64,000 nt of DNA from Dyadobacter soli (GCF_900101885.1 NZ_FNAN01000004.1:1-64000); one strand, 5' to 3'; shown: positions 49,192-60,358, numbered from the stretch's first letter. Notes: generated by a model from the sequence alone, not told the origin. Numbers and translations: made by a program.

Positions 49192-49605
49192 TTAAAAGTA
49201 CCGCACCGCCAGCTCATATCCCCTCAGCCCCAACCCCGCAATAATGCCCTTGCAGCGCGACGTCAGGTAACTATGGTGCCGGAACGATTCGCGGGCGTGG
49301 ATGTTGGAGATGTGAACCTCTACGGCCGGTGTGGTAACGGATGACAATGCGTCGGCGAGAGCTACGGACGTGTGGGTATAACCGCCCGCATTGATAACGA
49401 TGCCGTCGAATGAGAAGCCTACCTCGTGTATTTTGTCGATCAGTGCTCCTTCGTGGTTGGATTGAAAGTAATGCAGCTCCACGTCCGGGAAAATGGATTT
49501 CAGCGTTTCGAAATAGTCGTCAAACGACTGGCTTCCGTATACACCAGGCTCTCTTTTGCCCAAAAGATTAAGGTTCGGACCGTTCAGGATCAATATCTTT
49601 TTCAT
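49192..49605 (-). CDS. aroQ: 3-dehydroquinate dehydratase, type II
   Basis: A 137-residue protein from the ATG at 49605. It has the ILNGPNLNLLG start, REPGVYG with the catalytic Tyr, INAGGYTHTS and EVHISNIHARESFRHHS, all family signatures. It converts 3-dehydroquinate to 3-dehydroshikimate in aromatic amino acid synthesis. It is divergent from xerD with 34 bases between. Confidence 0.95.
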   Translation of the reverse strand: MKKILILNGPNLNLLGKREPGVYGSQSFDDYFETLKSIFPDVELHYFQSNHEGALIDKIHEVGFSFDGIVINAGGYTHTSVALADALSSVTTPAVEVHISNIHARESFRHHSYLTSRCKGIIAGLGLRGYELAVRYF

Positions 49606-49639
49606 TTGCTTTGTAGCATTCATTAATTCTTCCTTCGTA

Positions 49640-50536
49640 ATGTGGCAAAGCTACATCAAACATTTTAAAAATTACCTGCGCCTGGAACGCTCGCTGTCAG
49701 GCAACTCTGTGGAAGCCTACGTGCGCGATGTGGAAAAGCTGGAAGAATTTCTGGAATTGAGCAAAATCGATCTCGCACCCGCCCGCATACAGGAAGAACA
49801 CCTCTCGGCATTCCTGAAATACGTTGCGGAACTGGGCCTTGCGGCGCATTCGCAGGCACGGATGCTGTCGGGGATCAAGGCATTTTTCAAATATTTACTG
49901 CTTGAAAACGAGATTACCGAAGATCCTACGGAACTGCTCGAATCCCCTCGCCTGCCCCGCAAGCTGCCCGACGTGCTTTCATACGAAGAAATCGAGACCA
50001 TGCTAAGCGCCATCGACCATTCCACTCCGGAAGGCACGCGAAACCGCGCCATTATGGAGGTTTTGTACAGCTCCGGGTTACGCGTTTCGGAACTAACGGA
50101 CCTGCAATTGACCAACTGCCATTTCGATATCGGTTTCCTGCGCATTATCGGGAAAGGCGATAAAATGCGGCTTGTACCCATTGGCAGAGAGGCCATCAAG
50201 TACACGCAAATATACCTCGACCACGTGCGCGGCGAGATTGCACCTCAAAAAGGAAGCGAAGACATTGTGTTCCTGAACCGCCGCGGCGGCCAGCTTTCGA
50301 GGGTTATGATCTTCCTGATGATCAAGGATACGGCGAAAAAAGCGGGCATTAACAAAAACGTCAGCCCGCATACGTTCCGGCATTCGTTTGCCACCCATCT
50401 CATCGAGGGCGGCGCGAGCCTGCGCGCGGTGCAGGAAATGCTGGGGCACGAGTCCATTACCACTACCGAGATTTACACCCACCTTGACCGCGATTACCTT
50501 CGACAGATCATCACCGAATTCCACCCCAGAAGTTGA
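49640..50536 (+). CDS. xerD: Site-specific tyrosine recombinase XerD-like
   Basis: A 298-residue protein from the ATG at 49640 (the longer frame to 49556 overlaps aroQ). All catalytic residues are present: SSGLRVSEL (Arg), GKG.K (Lys), HTFRHSFATHL (His, Arg), LGHESI (His) and IYTHL (Tyr). It acts at dif to resolve chromosome dimers, with XerC. The intact active site contrasts with the prophage integrase. Confidence 0.9.
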   Translation: MWQSYIKHFKNYLRLERSLSGNSVEAYVRDVEKLEEFLELSKIDLAPARIQEEHLSAFLKYVAELGLAAHSQARMLSGIKAFFKYLLLENEITEDPTELLESPRLPRKLPDVLSYEEIETMLSAIDHSTPEGTRNRAIMEVLYSSGLRVSELTDLQLTNCHFDIGFLRIIGKGDKMRLVPIGREAIKYTQIYLDHVRGEIAPQKGSEDIVFLNRRGGQLSRVMIFLMIKDTAKKAGINKNVSPHTFRHSFATHLIEGGASLRAVQEMLGHESITTTEIYTHLDRDYLRQIITEFHPRS

Positions 50537-50540
50537 GCGG

Positions 50541-50756
50541 TTATTTTTCCACTTCTTTCAGCAGCGAGTCCAGTTTCAGCGAATCGGCGTCGGGTGTAGC
50601 GCCCGGCAATGCCCTTTTCAGCTGTTTGGGCTTGTTCCAGGGTGCGGTCGTGCGGCTCGACATATCGTAGGAGATGTAAACAAACAGTCCTACAAATGCG
50701 AGAAACACGATAATGAATATCTTTTTATTACGGTTTGCTTTCTCCATTTCACTCAT
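50541..50756 (-). CDS. Small membrane-anchored protein
   Basis: A 71-residue protein with one membrane helix (KKIFIIVFLAFVGLFVYISYD) and a polar C-terminus. It overlaps the phosphatase gene by 8 bp. Function unknown; probably cotranscribed with the phosphatase gene. Confidence 0.6.
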   Translation of the reverse strand: MSEMEKANRNKKIFIIVFLAFVGLFVYISYDMSSRTTAPWNKPKQLKRALPGATPDADSLKLDSLLKEVEK

Positions 50757-51255
50757 CTTCTCTCACCTGCTTCGGCGTCTTGTAAAGTACCAGGTCACCC
50801 GTTTTAGCAGATATTTCTTCCCATTTCTGCTCTTTAAACTCAATAAATACCGCACTTCCCTTCTTCATGGAACCGATGCTTGCCCCGGAAAGGTACTCGG
50901 CAAAATAGGTAATGTCGGGGTTATGGCCGAACAACATCACGACCGAATGCTCCTCCTGCACCGTATTCACAGCCTGCAAATAGGCCCGCGGGCCACCGTC
51001 GTAAATTCCGGCCTGCGTCTGGATTGCGTCAACCGGTAGTTTATATTGCCCGGCTATGATCTCGGCCGTTTTGAATGCGCGTGACGCCGGGCTCGACACA
51101 AAAAAACCGGGTTTCACACCTTCCTGAACCAGCCATTTCCCCATTGCGAGCGACTCCGACAAACCTTTGCTGTTCAGATTTCTGTCAAAGTCCCTAATTC
51201 TGAAACTTTGGTCTTCGGCGGTCGCGTGCCGTACTAATATGAGGGTCTTTTTCAT
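50749..51255 (-). CDS. sixA: SixA-type phosphohistidine phosphatase
   Basis: A 168-residue protein from the ATG at 51255. RHATAE (Arg9, His10) and FGHNPDI are the two histidine-phosphatase motifs of the SixA branch. It is expected to remove phosphate from histidine in signalling proteins. The operon partner is the small membrane protein. Confidence 0.8.
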   Translation of the reverse strand: MKKTLILVRHATAEDQSFRIRDFDRNLNSKGLSESLAMGKWLVQEGVKPGFFVSSPASRAFKTAEIIAGQYKLPVDAIQTQAGIYDGGPRAYLQAVNTVQEEHSVVMLFGHNPDITYFAEYLSGASIGSMKKGSAVFIEFKEQKWEEISAKTGDLVLYKTPKQVREDE

Positions 51256-51403
51256 GAGCTGGATTTTTCTCCAAAAGTAAATAATCTGCTTTTCTAAAAC
51301 TGCCGGTTCTGGCCGAAAAATTGGAACGGTTATTTTCAACCACTTAATGGTCGTAAACTACCTTTTGACATTATTTCATCCATAAACCGCGACAATTAAT
51401 ACG

Positions 51404-51411
51404 TAATTTTG
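51404..51411 (+). promoter_or_regulatory. Promoter -7 box of sppA
   Basis: TAATTTTG is a TAnnTTTG match 45 bases before the sppA ATG. A -33 element is unclear. Confidence 0.45.
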
Positions 51412-51455
51412 TTCCTTGATCAACTTATAGAGAAGAAATCCATTAGCAATAGATT

Positions 51456-53222
51456 ATGTTACAGTTCCTTAAATATGTCCTGGCTACGTTCGTGGGCATT
51501 ATCCTCTTTCTGTTCCTCTCGTTCTTTATCCTGGCCGGCATTGGTTCAATGTTTTCTTCCGAAGAAAAAGTGGTGCTGGAAGATAAATCAGTCCTGAAAC
51601 TTGATTTAAACCAGCCCATCCAGGAAGTAGGCGTCGATAATCCCCTGTCTGAGTTCGGCTTGCCCTTTACCGGCGAAGAAACGGTGGTGGGATTGAAGGA
51701 CATTCTGGATGCATTGAAAAGCGCGCAGAATGACGATAAGATCAAAGGCATTTACCTGAAAACAGAGGGCCCCGAGGCCGGATGGGCTACTTTGGAAGAA
51801 ATCCGGAACCAACTGCTGGAATTCAAAAAATCGAAGAAATTCGTTGTCACTTATGGCGAAACATACTCCGAGAAAGGCTACTACATTGCTTCCGTAGCTG
51901 ACAAAATTTACCTAAACCCGGCCGGCGGCATTGAATGGAACGGGCTTTCGGCCGAATACAGCTTCTTCAAAGGCACATTCGATAAACTGGAAATCAAGCC
52001 GCTTGTTTTCCGCGTGGGCGAGTTCAAAAGTGCGATCGAAATGTTCTCCCGCCAGGACATGAGCGAAGCGAGCAAAAAACAATCCACCGAACTGATCGGC
52101 GCCATTAATAATAACTTCCTGAAAAACATTTCGGCATCCCGCAGCATTCCGGTGGACGAGCTGAAAAACCTGGCCGATTCGCTGGCCGTTGAGAATCCGA
52201 AATCTGCATTGAAATACAAATTTATTACCAACCTCGGCTACCAGGACGAGCTTGAAACAGCACTTAGAAAGGAGCTGAAAGTAGCCACCGACAAATCCAT
52301 TTCCTATGTAGGTGTGAGAAAATACCTGGATGGGTCGAGCTCGACAGAAAAAGGTGATTTTAACAAAAGAGTGGCCGTACTCGTGGCGGAAGGCGAAATT
52401 ACCAGCGGCGACGGCGGCGACCAGAATATCGGCTCCGACAAGTTTGTAAAAGAACTGAAAGAGATCCGTGAAAACGACAAAATCAAAGCGGTGGTGATCC
52501 GTATCAATTCGCCCGGAGGCAGTGCGTTAGCGTCGGACGTAATGTGGCGCGAGATCCAGATTACCGCCAAAAAGAAACCCGTGATTGCCTCGATGTCCGA
52601 TGTAGCGGCCTCAGGGGGTTACTATATGGCCATGGGATGTGATACGATTGTGGCCCAGCCGAATACTATTACCGGCTCCATCGGTATTTTCGGGCTGATC
52701 TTCAATGTGACCGATTTCATGAACAACAAACTGGGCATTACCTTCGATGGCGTTGGTACCAGCCCGCATGCCGACTGGCCGACTGCCACCCGCGAAATGA
52801 CGGAATTCGAAAAAGCCACGATCCAGAAGAGCGTGAACGAAGGTTACGAAACATTCACCCGCAAAGCAGCCGAAGGCCGTAAAATGCCGGTTGAAAAGCT
52901 GAAATCCCTTGCGCAGGGCCGCGTATGGTCGGGAGTGGAGGCTAAGCAAAACGGGCTGGTGGATGTACTGGGCGGCGTAGACGATGCCATCAAAATTGCC
53001 GCGAAAGCCGCCAAACTCGGCGAGGGAGATTACCGCGTGCGTTACTACCCTGAAAAAAAGAAACCATTGGATGAAATGATCAACAAGTTCATGGGAGACA
53101 ATGAGGAACAAGCTACCAACAAGGCGCTCGGTGACCTTGCTCCTTATGTGAAAATGTATAAAAAACTGATGAATATGGGTGGAATGCAGACGCGTATGCC
53201 TTTCGAGCTGGTGATCCGCTAA
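51456..53222 (+). CDS. sppA: Signal peptide peptidase SppA, 67K type
   Basis: A 588-residue protein with an N-terminal membrane anchor (LATFVGIILFLFLSFFILAGIG) and two S49 halves. The catalytic Lys is Lys191 (FRVGEFKSAIEMF) and the Ser is Ser386 (VAASGGYYMAMG), as in E. coli SppA. It degrades cleaved signal peptides in the inner membrane. It ends in a strong terminator. Confidence 0.93.
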   Translation: MLQFLKYVLATFVGIILFLFLSFFILAGIGSMFSSEEKVVLEDKSVLKLDLNQPIQEVGVDNPLSEFGLPFTGEETVVGLKDILDALKSAQNDDKIKGIYLKTEGPEAGWATLEEIRNQLLEFKKSKKFVVTYGETYSEKGYYIASVADKIYLNPAGGIEWNGLSAEYSFFKGTFDKLEIKPLVFRVGEFKSAIEMFSRQDMSEASKKQSTELIGAINNNFLKNISASRSIPVDELKNLADSLAVENPKSALKYKFITNLGYQDELETALRKELKVATDKSISYVGVRKYLDGSSSTEKGDFNKRVAVLVAEGEITSGDGGDQNIGSDKFVKELKEIRENDKIKAVVIRINSPGGSALASDVMWREIQITAKKKPVIASMSDVAASGGYYMAMGCDTIVAQPNTITGSIGIFGLIFNVTDFMNNKLGITFDGVGTSPHADWPTATREMTEFEKATIQKSVNEGYETFTRKAAEGRKMPVEKLKSLAQGRVWSGVEAKQNGLVDVLGGVDDAIKIAAKAAKLGEGDYRVRYYPEKKKPLDEMINKFMGDNEEQATNKALGDLAPYVKMYKKLMNMGGMQTRMPFELVIR

Positions 53223-53244
53223 TACTGATTCACATAATGATATC

Positions 53245-53274
53245 AAAGGCCTGCAATCGATGCGGGCCTTTTTT
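53245..53274 (+). terminator. sppA terminator
   Basis: AAAGGCC-t-GC ... GC-g-GGCCTTT followed by T6. It overlaps the stop region of the convergent gene, so it may serve both. Confidence 0.8.
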
Positions 53275-54196
53275 AGTCGGTAATCTCGACACCCGTTTTC
53301 TTATCGAGCTCCTGCCGGACGATCAGTACAGCGTGTTTGTTGGGCGCAATGGCGACGCCGTCGATACGCGCGTAAACTTTCGTGAATTCAGCCCCGAAAT
53401 AGAGGATAATGGAAGAATAGTAAATCCAGGTCAGCAGGATCACAATCGACGCCGAAGTGCCGTATGCAGCCCCGAGATCGGACTGCCCGAGGTAAAAACT
53501 GATAACGAATTTCCCTATCAGAAATAAAACTGCCGTAAATGCCGCCCCGACGAGGCATTCCTTCCAGCGCAAATCGCCATCAGGCAGTACTTTGAATATT
53601 ACCGTGAACAATGCAGTAATAATGGAAAGTACCAGCGCCAGATTGACAATATAAAACACGACTACCGAAGCTTCCGAGAACAACGCTTCCAGGCGGCTGC
53701 TGAGCAGATCCACCAATGCGCTTGCTCCCAGCGATACTACCAGAAGAAATCCGAGCGTAAGAATAAGGGAAAAAGATACCAGCCGATTTCTGAGGTATTG
53801 CAGCCACCCTTTTTTAGGTTTGGCTTTAATTGCCCAGATGAAGTTGATCGAATCCTGCATTTCAGCAAACACCCCGGTAGCACCAATCAGTAATGTGCCT
53901 ATCCCTATTGCCGCAGCCATTCCGGATTTGTTGGACAGCTCCGCGTTTTTAAGGATTTCCTGCAATTGGGACGCGGCGGAAGCCCCTACCAATCCGCTGA
54001 TCTGATCAAACAATTGCCCCTGGATTGCATCCCTGCCAAAAAAAATGCTGAAAACCGAAATGATCACCAGCAGCATTGGCGCAAGGGAAAATATGGTGTA
54101 ATACGACAATGCAGCCGCCAGTTTCATCCCATTATCGTTGAGAAATTCATTGAAACTGTCTTGAAGCAAAGACCAGAAGAGTTTGATTCGTTTCAT
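53273..54196 (-). CDS. YihY/BrkB-family membrane protein
   Basis: A 307-residue protein with about six membrane helices (AALSYYTIFSLAPMLLVIISVFSIFFG, then LGFLLVVSLGASALVDLLS, VVFYIVNLALVLSIITALFTVIF, AAFTAVLFLIGKFVISFYLG and SIVILLTWIYYSSIILYFGAEFTKVYA). The LSYYTIFSLAP and GAEFTKVYA segments are family marks. Often misnamed ribonuclease BN; a transport or envelope role is more likely. Convergent with sppA. Confidence 0.9.
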   Translation of the reverse strand: MKRIKLFWSLLQDSFNEFLNDNGMKLAAALSYYTIFSLAPMLLVIISVFSIFFGRDAIQGQLFDQISGLVGASAASQLQEILKNAELSNKSGMAAAIGIGTLLIGATGVFAEMQDSINFIWAIKAKPKKGWLQYLRNRLVSFSLILTLGFLLVVSLGASALVDLLSSRLEALFSEASVVVFYIVNLALVLSIITALFTVIFKVLPDGDLRWKECLVGAAFTAVLFLIGKFVISFYLGQSDLGAAYGTSASIVILLTWIYYSSIILYFGAEFTKVYARIDGVAIAPNKHAVLIVRQELDKKTGVEITD

Positions 54197-54301
54197 AGTA
54201 TAATGTGTTGATATGGTTTTCCGGATGTTGACAGCGGAAGAACAAAAACATTTGTGCCAAATACATTACCGCATTTTCAAAGAAAGACCTTAAAAACACA
54301 A

Positions 54302-54324
54302 AAAGAGCAACCTATGTGCTCTTT
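54302..54324 (-). terminator. Terminator of the nucleoside transporter gene
   Basis: AAAGAGCA / TGCTCTTT forms an 8-bp stem with a 7-nt loop, followed on the minus strand by a T-rich run. Confidence 0.7.
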
Positions 54325-54357
54325 CCTGCTAATTCGAATACTTTTTATAATCCTCCT

Positions 54358-55596
54358 TCACAAAAGCAACCCCGCGAGCGTCGCCGACATATAGGATGCT
54401 AATGTCCCGGAAATCAATGCTTTAAATCCAAGCCGCGCCAGATCGGCACGTCTTGAAGGAGCCAGTTCGCCTATCCCACCTACCTGAATGGCAATGGAAC
54501 TGAAATTGGCGAAACCGCACAATGCAAAACTGGTGATTACGATGGTTTTATGATCGAGTGTGTCTCGCAATTTCACCATGTCCAGGTAAGCCACAAATTC
54601 GTTGATCACCATTTTGGTACCCATTAACGAACCCGCCGCTTCGATATCCTTAGCCGGAACGCCCATTGCCCACGCGAAAATCGAGAATACCTTACCCAGG
54701 ATGAAGTTGAAACTCAACTGCGGGAATGAAAAAATGCCTCCGATGTAACCGAGCAAATAATCCAGCAATGCAACAAGGGCAATAAACCCGATCAGCATCG
54801 CGATCACATTGAAACCTACCTTCAAACCTTCTCCCGCACCCGCTGCAATCGCATCGAGCAGGTTCGCATGCGTTTTCTGGATTTCGAGCTTCACCATTCC
54901 CTTCGTATCGGACTTGTCGGTCTCCGGAAATACAATTTTTGAAATAACCAATGCACCGGGTGCGGCCATGAGGCTCGCCGCGATCAGGTAAGGTGCCGGT
55001 ACGCCCAATGAAATGTATACGGCCATTACCCCACCGGCAATGCAGGCAAAACTGCCCGTCATGGATGCCATCAGCTCGGAATTGGTCATGTTTTTCAGGT
55101 AGGGCTTGATCATGATCTGCGCTTCTACCTGTCCTACAAACGTACTTGCCACGTTTGAGAGCGCTTCTGCGCCGCTCACGCCCATGAGCCAGTACACCGC
55201 CCGCGCGATGACGGACACGACGCGCTGCATGATGCCCAAATGGTAGAGCATATTCACCAGTACTGCCACGAAAATGATGGTCGGGATAACCTTGAAGAAG
55301 AAAACGAAGTCGTTACCGGGCCCGAATGCACGCTGCATTAATTCGGGGCGCACCAGTGTGCCAAAAACGAAATCGGCACCCTTATCGGAAAAGGAAAGCA
55401 GCTTTTGTACTTTTTCGCCCAGCCATTGGAAGATCCGCTGGCCAATGTCTGTTCGGAGGATAAATACAGCTAGGCTGAATTGGAGGCCCAGGCCAACGGC
55501 GACTGTACGATAGTTGATGGCCTTTCTGTTATTCGACATCGCAAATGCAATGCCCAGGATCAATACGATACCCAGCAATCCTGTAAATCTCTCCAT
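54358..55596 (-). CDS. nupC: NupC-type concentrative nucleoside transporter
   Basis: A 412-residue protein from the ATG at 55596 (MERFTGLLGI). It has about ten membrane segments and the CNT pattern (ASTFVGQVEAQIMIKPYL, then GFANFSSIAIQVGGIGELAPSRR). It imports nucleosides with sodium or protons. The longer frame from 55632 is disfavoured. Confidence 0.9.
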   Translation of the reverse strand: MERFTGLLGIVLILGIAFAMSNNRKAINYRTVAVGLGLQFSLAVFILRTDIGQRIFQWLGEKVQKLLSFSDKGADFVFGTLVRPELMQRAFGPGNDFVFFFKVIPTIIFVAVLVNMLYHLGIMQRVVSVIARAVYWLMGVSGAEALSNVASTFVGQVEAQIMIKPYLKNMTNSELMASMTGSFACIAGGVMAVYISLGVPAPYLIAASLMAAPGALVISKIVFPETDKSDTKGMVKLEIQKTHANLLDAIAAGAGEGLKVGFNVIAMLIGFIALVALLDYLLGYIGGIFSFPQLSFNFILGKVFSIFAWAMGVPAKDIEAAGSLMGTKMVINEFVAYLDMVKLRDTLDHKTIVITSFALCGFANFSSIAIQVGGIGELAPSRRADLARLGFKALISGTLASYMSATLAGLLL

Positions 55597-55691
55597 GCGT
55601 AGTTTGTTGTCACTTTTTAACCAAAGGTGCAAAATAACAACAAATTAGTCGCCCGGAGGCAACTAACTCAAAATATCAGGAAGAGAGGCAA

Positions 55692-56246
55692 TTATTTAGA
55701 AGAATTGTCTGATTTTGTATCAGTTGCAATGGGATCCACGTTGCGGTGGGCAATTTTCCAGACATTGTTTTCTTTCCGGAAAAGTACCGTAACGTGCAAA
55801 TCAGCTTTGCGGCCGTCTGCGAAGCGGTAATGCTCCTTTTGAATGAGGTAACCTTGTGTAGCACCTTCCTGGCTCGCAATCTTCTCGTAAGTATAAGCTA
55901 CGTCTTTGGCAGGAGCAATTCCGGTGTTGTTAAGGCTTGCTTCCACGGCTTTCCATCCTTTCGAATCCATATTTGCTGAGCCTCCAAAAGCTGTAACATC
56001 ATCTTTCTGCGACCACAGCGATTTGAAGAATGCCGGGTTGCCTTTGGCCATTTCAAGATTGGCTTTGTGCAGGTCCGCAACGGCAGCGTCCAAAGAGGAT
56101 ACTGCAACGGCCTTAGGTGATTGTTTGCTATCAGATCCGTTTCCGGCAGTAATGACAGGCAATGTGTTTTCCCGCGTCATGCTCCTGTATTTAAAGGACG
56201 AGGCGAGGAGGATCAGGAGGATAAAAACTGAGATATTTCTTTTCAT
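55692..56246 (-). CDS. Secreted NTF2-like/SnoaL-fold protein
   Basis: A 184-residue protein with an N-terminal hydrophobic segment (FILLILLASSF). It then has the NTF2-like layout: helix LDAAVADLHKANLEMAKGNP, FFKSLWSQKDDVTAFGG, and strands ending ADLHVTVLFRKENNVWKIAHRNVDPI. Such DUF4440-like proteins often bind small ligands; the function is unknown. Confidence 0.7.
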   Translation of the reverse strand: MKRNISVFILLILLASSFKYRSMTRENTLPVITAGNGSDSKQSPKAVAVSSLDAAVADLHKANLEMAKGNPAFFKSLWSQKDDVTAFGGSANMDSKGWKAVEASLNNTGIAPAKDVAYTYEKIASQEGATQGYLIQKEHYRFADGRKADLHVTVLFRKENNVWKIAHRNVDPIATDTKSDNSSK

Positions 56247-56388
56247 GGCTAATAAACTATTAAGTTCTCACTTAAGTGATGCAAATATCTGACGCTTAAC
56301 TACAAAAAAATAGCGTATAAATACCCGATTACTACACGCCATACCACCTAACTACGCCCTTTTCTGAAAAATAGTATGTTTTGGGCAC

Positions 56389-56423
56389 AAAAAAAGAGAA
56401 TAGTAACGAACTATTCTCTTTTT
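56389..56423 (-). terminator. metH terminator
   Basis: AAAAAGAGAATAGT and ACTATTCTCTTTTT pair perfectly over 14 bp with a 5-nt loop; T-runs occur on both strands. It lies 23 bases past the metH stop. The rest of 56247-56445 has no gene. Confidence 0.88.
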
Positions 56424-56445
56424 GCACTTTTTAAATAACGTTATA

Positions 56446-59400
56446 TTAATATGCGAGCACTGGCGACAGCCATTTTTCGATCTCCTCAACCGGCATGTTT
56501 TTGCGCTTCGCATAATCATCGACCTGGTCTTTATGGATCTTTCCAACCGGGAAATAACGGCTGTCCGGATGTGAGAAATACCAGCCGCTGACGCTGCTTG
56601 CAGGGTACATCGCGAAGCTCTCCGTCAAAGTGATACCCAGCTTCTCCGCACCCAGCAAATCGAACAAATGGCGCTTTTCGGTATGGTCGGGGCAGGCAGG
56701 GTAACCTGGCGCCGGGCGAATGCCTTTGTATTCTTCCTTGATGAGCTCTTCGTTGGAAAGGCTCTCTTCTTTGGCATAACCCCACAATTCCTTGCGCACT
56801 TTCTCGTGCATCAACTCCGCGAGCGCTTCCACCAAACGGTCTGCCAATGCCTTGATCATAATGCTGTTGTAGTCGTCATGATCCTTTTCGTATTTGTCAA
56901 GCAACGCCTCTATGCCGACACCCGCCGTCACTGCGAAACCGCCAACGTAATCGGTATGGCCTGATTCCAGCGGGGCTACGAAGTCGGACAGACAGTAATT
57001 AGGCAGGTTCGCCGCTTTCTGGCTTTGCTGACGCAAATGGTGCAGAACAGCAGCCGTATCCGCCACCAACTCGCCCGCATTCAGGTTTTCTACACCCTGC
57101 TGACTGATTTTATACTCGATATGCTGGTGCGACCCGTGGCGTTCGCAAGGCACCTCGCGCGTTTCTTCGTCGAAATGATGCAGCACAATGTCGTCCTGGA
57201 TAGAGTTGGCAGGCCAGAAACCTATTACGGCGCGTGCTTTCAAGGTTTTGTCACGAATGATTTCGCCCAGCAGCACTGCGGCGTCTTCATACAACTTCAT
57301 AGCTTCCTTACCCACAACAGCGTCATCGAAGATTTTCGGGTATTTTCCGTGCAGCTGCCAGGTCTGGAAGAATGGCGTCCAGTCGATGTATTTTGCAATG
57401 TCCGCCAAATCGTAATCGTCGTACACGCGCGTACCCAGGAACTGCGGTTTCACGGCCTTGAACTCGCTCCAATCGATTTTCGCTTTGTTATCCCTTGCTT
57501 TACCAATAGCCACGTGCGCCTTTTCACCGCCACGTTTCGCGTGATCGTCGCGCAGTTTTGCATATTCCGTTTTAATGTCGGCTAAAACTTCGGCCTGGCT
57601 CTGCGCACTCTGGATCAGCTTTCCGGCAACAGGTACAGAGCGCGACGCATCGAGCACGTGGATAACCGGTCCCGAATAGTTCGGATCGATTTTCACCGCC
57701 GTGTGAATGCGCGAAGTAGTGGCACCACCAATCAGCAACGGCATTTTCATGCTGCGACGCTCCATTTCTTTGGCAACACCCACCATCTCGTCGAGCGAAG
57801 GCGTGATAAGGCCCGAAAGCCCGATGATATCTACATTATGCTCCTGTGCAGCGGCAAGGATCTTGTCCGTCGGCACCATTACACCGAGGTCGATGATCTC
57901 GTAATTATTACATCCAAGCACCACGCCCACGATGTTCTTTCCAATATCATGCACGTCACCTTTTACAGTAGCTAGCAAAATCTTACCCGCCGAAGAATTG
58001 CCTTCCTGTTTTTCCGCCTCAATATATGGCTGCAAATAAGCCACGGCTTTCTTCATCACACGCGCCGATTTTACCACCTGCGGAAGGAACATTTTACCTT
58101 CCCCAAACAAGTCACCGACAATGCTCATACCATCCATTAAAGGCCCTTCGATCACTTCCAGCGGCCGATCGAATAGCAGGCGACATTCTTCGGTATCTTC
58201 ATCTACGTAATCAGCAATACCCTTTACCAATGCATGGGAAATGCGTTCCTTCACAGGCAGTTGTCTCCATGAAAGATCGGGACCGGTTTGCGTTTTACCT
58301 TTATCTTTTACGGTTTCCGCATAACTTACCAGGCGTTCCGTAGAGTCGGAACGACGGTTAAGCAACACATCCTCAACCAGTTCCAGCACATCCTTCGGAA
58401 TTTCATCATAAATACCGATCTGACCGGCATTTACAATACCCATATCCATTCCCGCTTTGATCGCATGGTAAAGGAACGCCGTGTGAATGGCTTCGCGAAC
58501 CGGCTCGTTACCCCGGAAACTGAACGAAACATTTGAAACACCGCCCGAAACTTTCGCATGAGGCAGGTTTTCCTTGATCCACCGTACGCTGTTGATGAAA
58601 TCGACCGCGTAATTATTATGTTCCTCCATTCCCGTCGCGACGGTCAGGATGTTAGGGTCAAAAATGATGTCTTCGGCCGGAAAACCGACTTCGTCAACGA
58701 GAATACGGTAAGCGCGTTCGCAGATTTCAATGCGGCGCTCATAGTTATCCGCCTGACCTCTTTCGTCAAATGCCATTACAACCGTCGCCGCACCATAGCG
58801 GAGCACCGTCCTAGCCGATTCCTTGAATTTCTCTTCACCCTCTTTAAGCGAAATCGAGTTTACAATGGATTTACCCTGCACGCATTTCAAACCCGATTCG
58901 ATTACCTCCCATTTGGAAGAGTCGATCATCAGTGGCACTTTCGAAATATCCGGCTCGGATGCGATCAGGTTCACAAATGTCTTCATCGCCTCCACACCAT
59001 CGATCATACCTTCGTCGAGGTTGACATCGATTACCTGCGCGCCGCTTTCCACCTGCTCACGTGCGATGGTCAGCGCTTCGTCGTATTTGCTTTCACGGAC
59101 GAGGCGCGCAAATTTCTTCGAACCGGTTACGTTACAGCGCTCACCAATGTTTACAAAATTGGTCAATGCATTGATTTTCACCGGCTCCAAACCCGACAGC
59201 TTCATCACCGTTTCAGAAGCTGGCAACGGACGCGGGCTATGCTTTCCGGCAATGTCGGCAATCACGCGGATGTGATCCGGTGTGGTACCGCAACAGCCAC
59301 CGATGATGTTGACCAGGTTATCCTTCAAAAACCCATCGATCACCTCACCCATTTGCTCCGGAGTCTCGTCGTATTCGCCCATTTCGTTCGGCAGACCCGC

Positions 59401-60270
59401 ATTGGGGTGCGCCGAGGTGTAGAAAGGCGATTCTTTGGCCAAAATTTGTACATACGGGCGCATTAAGTCCGCTCCCAATGCACAGTTAAGACCCACCGAC
59501 AACAGTGGCAAATGCGATACAGAAGTCAGGAATGCCTCGGTGGTTTGTCCCGAAAGCGTACGTCCAGAAGCATCGGTAATCGTTCCCGAAATCATGATCG
59601 GCAACGCCTGTCCCGGCTCGACTCTCCACGAATCCAAATGCGGCACTTTGCCCGCTTTGGCATCCACAAAGAACTGGTCGATCGCGAAAAGCGCCGCCTT
59701 CGCATTCAAAGTATCAAAAATCGTTTCAACGAGCAGCAAGTCGCAGCCGCCGTCGGTAAGACCTTTTATCTGCTCGTAGTAGGCTTCCACCAACTGGTCG
59801 AAACTGATCGCGCGGAAGCCAGGGTTATTTACATCCGGCGAAAGCGATGCGGTACGGTTCGTCGGACCGATAGAACCGGCCACAAAACGGGGCTTGTGAG
59901 GCTCGCGCTCGGTAAATTCGTCGGCTACTTCGCGTGCCAGCCGCGCGGATTCGTAGTTAAGCTCATACACGATCTCCTCCATGCCGTAGTCTGCCATGGC
60001 GATAGTCGTGCCTGAAAATGTATTGGTTTCGGCAATGTCTGCCCCTGCCGCGAAATAGGCGGCGTGAATTTCTTTGATAATGTCCGGGCGCGTCAGTGAA
60101 AGCAGGTCATTGTTCCCTTTCACATCGTGCGGCCAGTCTGCGAACCGTTCTCCCCGGTAGTCGTGATCCTGCAATTTATACCGCTGGATCATCGTACCCA
60201 TAGCGCCATCCAGTACCAGAATACGGCTTTTAAGAATTTCGCGGATATCTGCTTTTTGAGTTGCTACCAT
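56446..60270 (-). CDS. metH: Cobalamin-dependent methionine synthase
   Basis: A 1274-residue protein from the ATG at 60270. Domains in order: homocysteine-binding barrel ([22 protein letters not shown] with zinc Cys pair), pterin-binding domain ([11 protein letters not shown]), cobalamin domain with the DxHxxG site ([13 protein letters not shown]), and the activation domain ([26 protein letters not shown]). All four are intact. It transfers a methyl group from methyltetrahydrofolate to homocysteine. A longer frame to 60312 is open but the preferred start follows the promoter by a normal distance. Confidence 0.96.
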   Translation of the reverse strand: MVATQKADIREILKSRILVLDGAMGTMIQRYKLQDHDYRGERFADWPHDVKGNNDLLSLTRPDIIKEIHAAYFAAGADIAETNTFSGTTIAMADYGMEEIVYELNYESARLAREVADEFTEREPHKPRFVAGSIGPTNRTASLSPDVNNPGFRAISFDQLVEAYYEQIKGLTDGGCDLLLVETIFDTLNAKAALFAIDQFFVDAKAGKVPHLDSWRVEPGQALPIMISGTITDASGRTLSGQTTEAFLTSVSHLPLLSVGLNCALGADLMRPYVQILAKESPFYTSAHPNAGLPNEMGEYDETPEQMGEVIDGFLKDNLVNIIGGCCGTTPDHIRVIADIAGKHSPRPLPASETVMKLSGLEPVKINALTNFVNIGERCNVTGSKKFARLVRESKYDEALTIAREQVESGAQVIDVNLDEGMIDGVEAMKTFVNLIASEPDISKVPLMIDSSKWEVIESGLKCVQGKSIVNSISLKEGEEKFKESARTVLRYGAATVVMAFDERGQADNYERRIEICERAYRILVDEVGFPAEDIIFDPNILTVATGMEEHNNYAVDFINSVRWIKENLPHAKVSGGVSNVSFSFRGNEPVREAIHTAFLYHAIKAGMDMGIVNAGQIGIYDEIPKDVLELVEDVLLNRRSDSTERLVSYAETVKDKGKTQTGPDLSWRQLPVKERISHALVKGIADYVDEDTEECRLLFDRPLEVIEGPLMDGMSIVGDLFGEGKMFLPQVVKSARVMKKAVAYLQPYIEAEKQEGNSSAGKILLATVKGDVHDIGKNIVGVVLGCNNYEIIDLGVMVPTDKILAAAQEHNVDIIGLSGLITPSLDEMVGVAKEMERRSMKMPLLIGGATTSRIHTAVKIDPNYSGPVIHVLDASRSVPVAGKLIQSAQSQAEVLADIKTEYAKLRDDHAKRGGEKAHVAIGKARDNKAKIDWSEFKAVKPQFLGTRVYDDYDLADIAKYIDWTPFFQTWQLHGKYPKIFDDAVVGKEAMKLYEDAAVLLGEIIRDKTLKARAVIGFWPANSIQDDIVLHHFDEETREVPCERHGSHQHIEYKISQQGVENLNAGELVADTAAVLHHLRQQSQKAANLPNYCLSDFVAPLESGHTDYVGGFAVTAGVGIEALLDKYEKDHDDYNSIMIKALADRLVEALAELMHEKVRKELWGYAKEESLSNEELIKEEYKGIRPAPGYPACPDHTEKRHLFDLLGAEKLGITLTESFAMYPASSVSGWYFSHPDSRYFPVGKIHKDQVDDYAKRKNMPVEEIEKWLSPVLAY

Positions 60271-60328
60271 AAGTGTTTTAAATGTATGATGATCATTTCG
60301 CCGGAAAAGCATATAGCTTCTGAAGCGA

Positions 60329-60358
60329 CAAATTTAACCCAATAGATGTTTTGTTCAA
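60329..60358 (-). promoter_or_regulatory. metH promoter
   Basis: On the minus strand TTG (60358-60356), 19 bases, then a perfect TAAATTTG (60336-60329). No cobalamin-riboswitch-like structure was seen in the short leader. Confidence 0.65.
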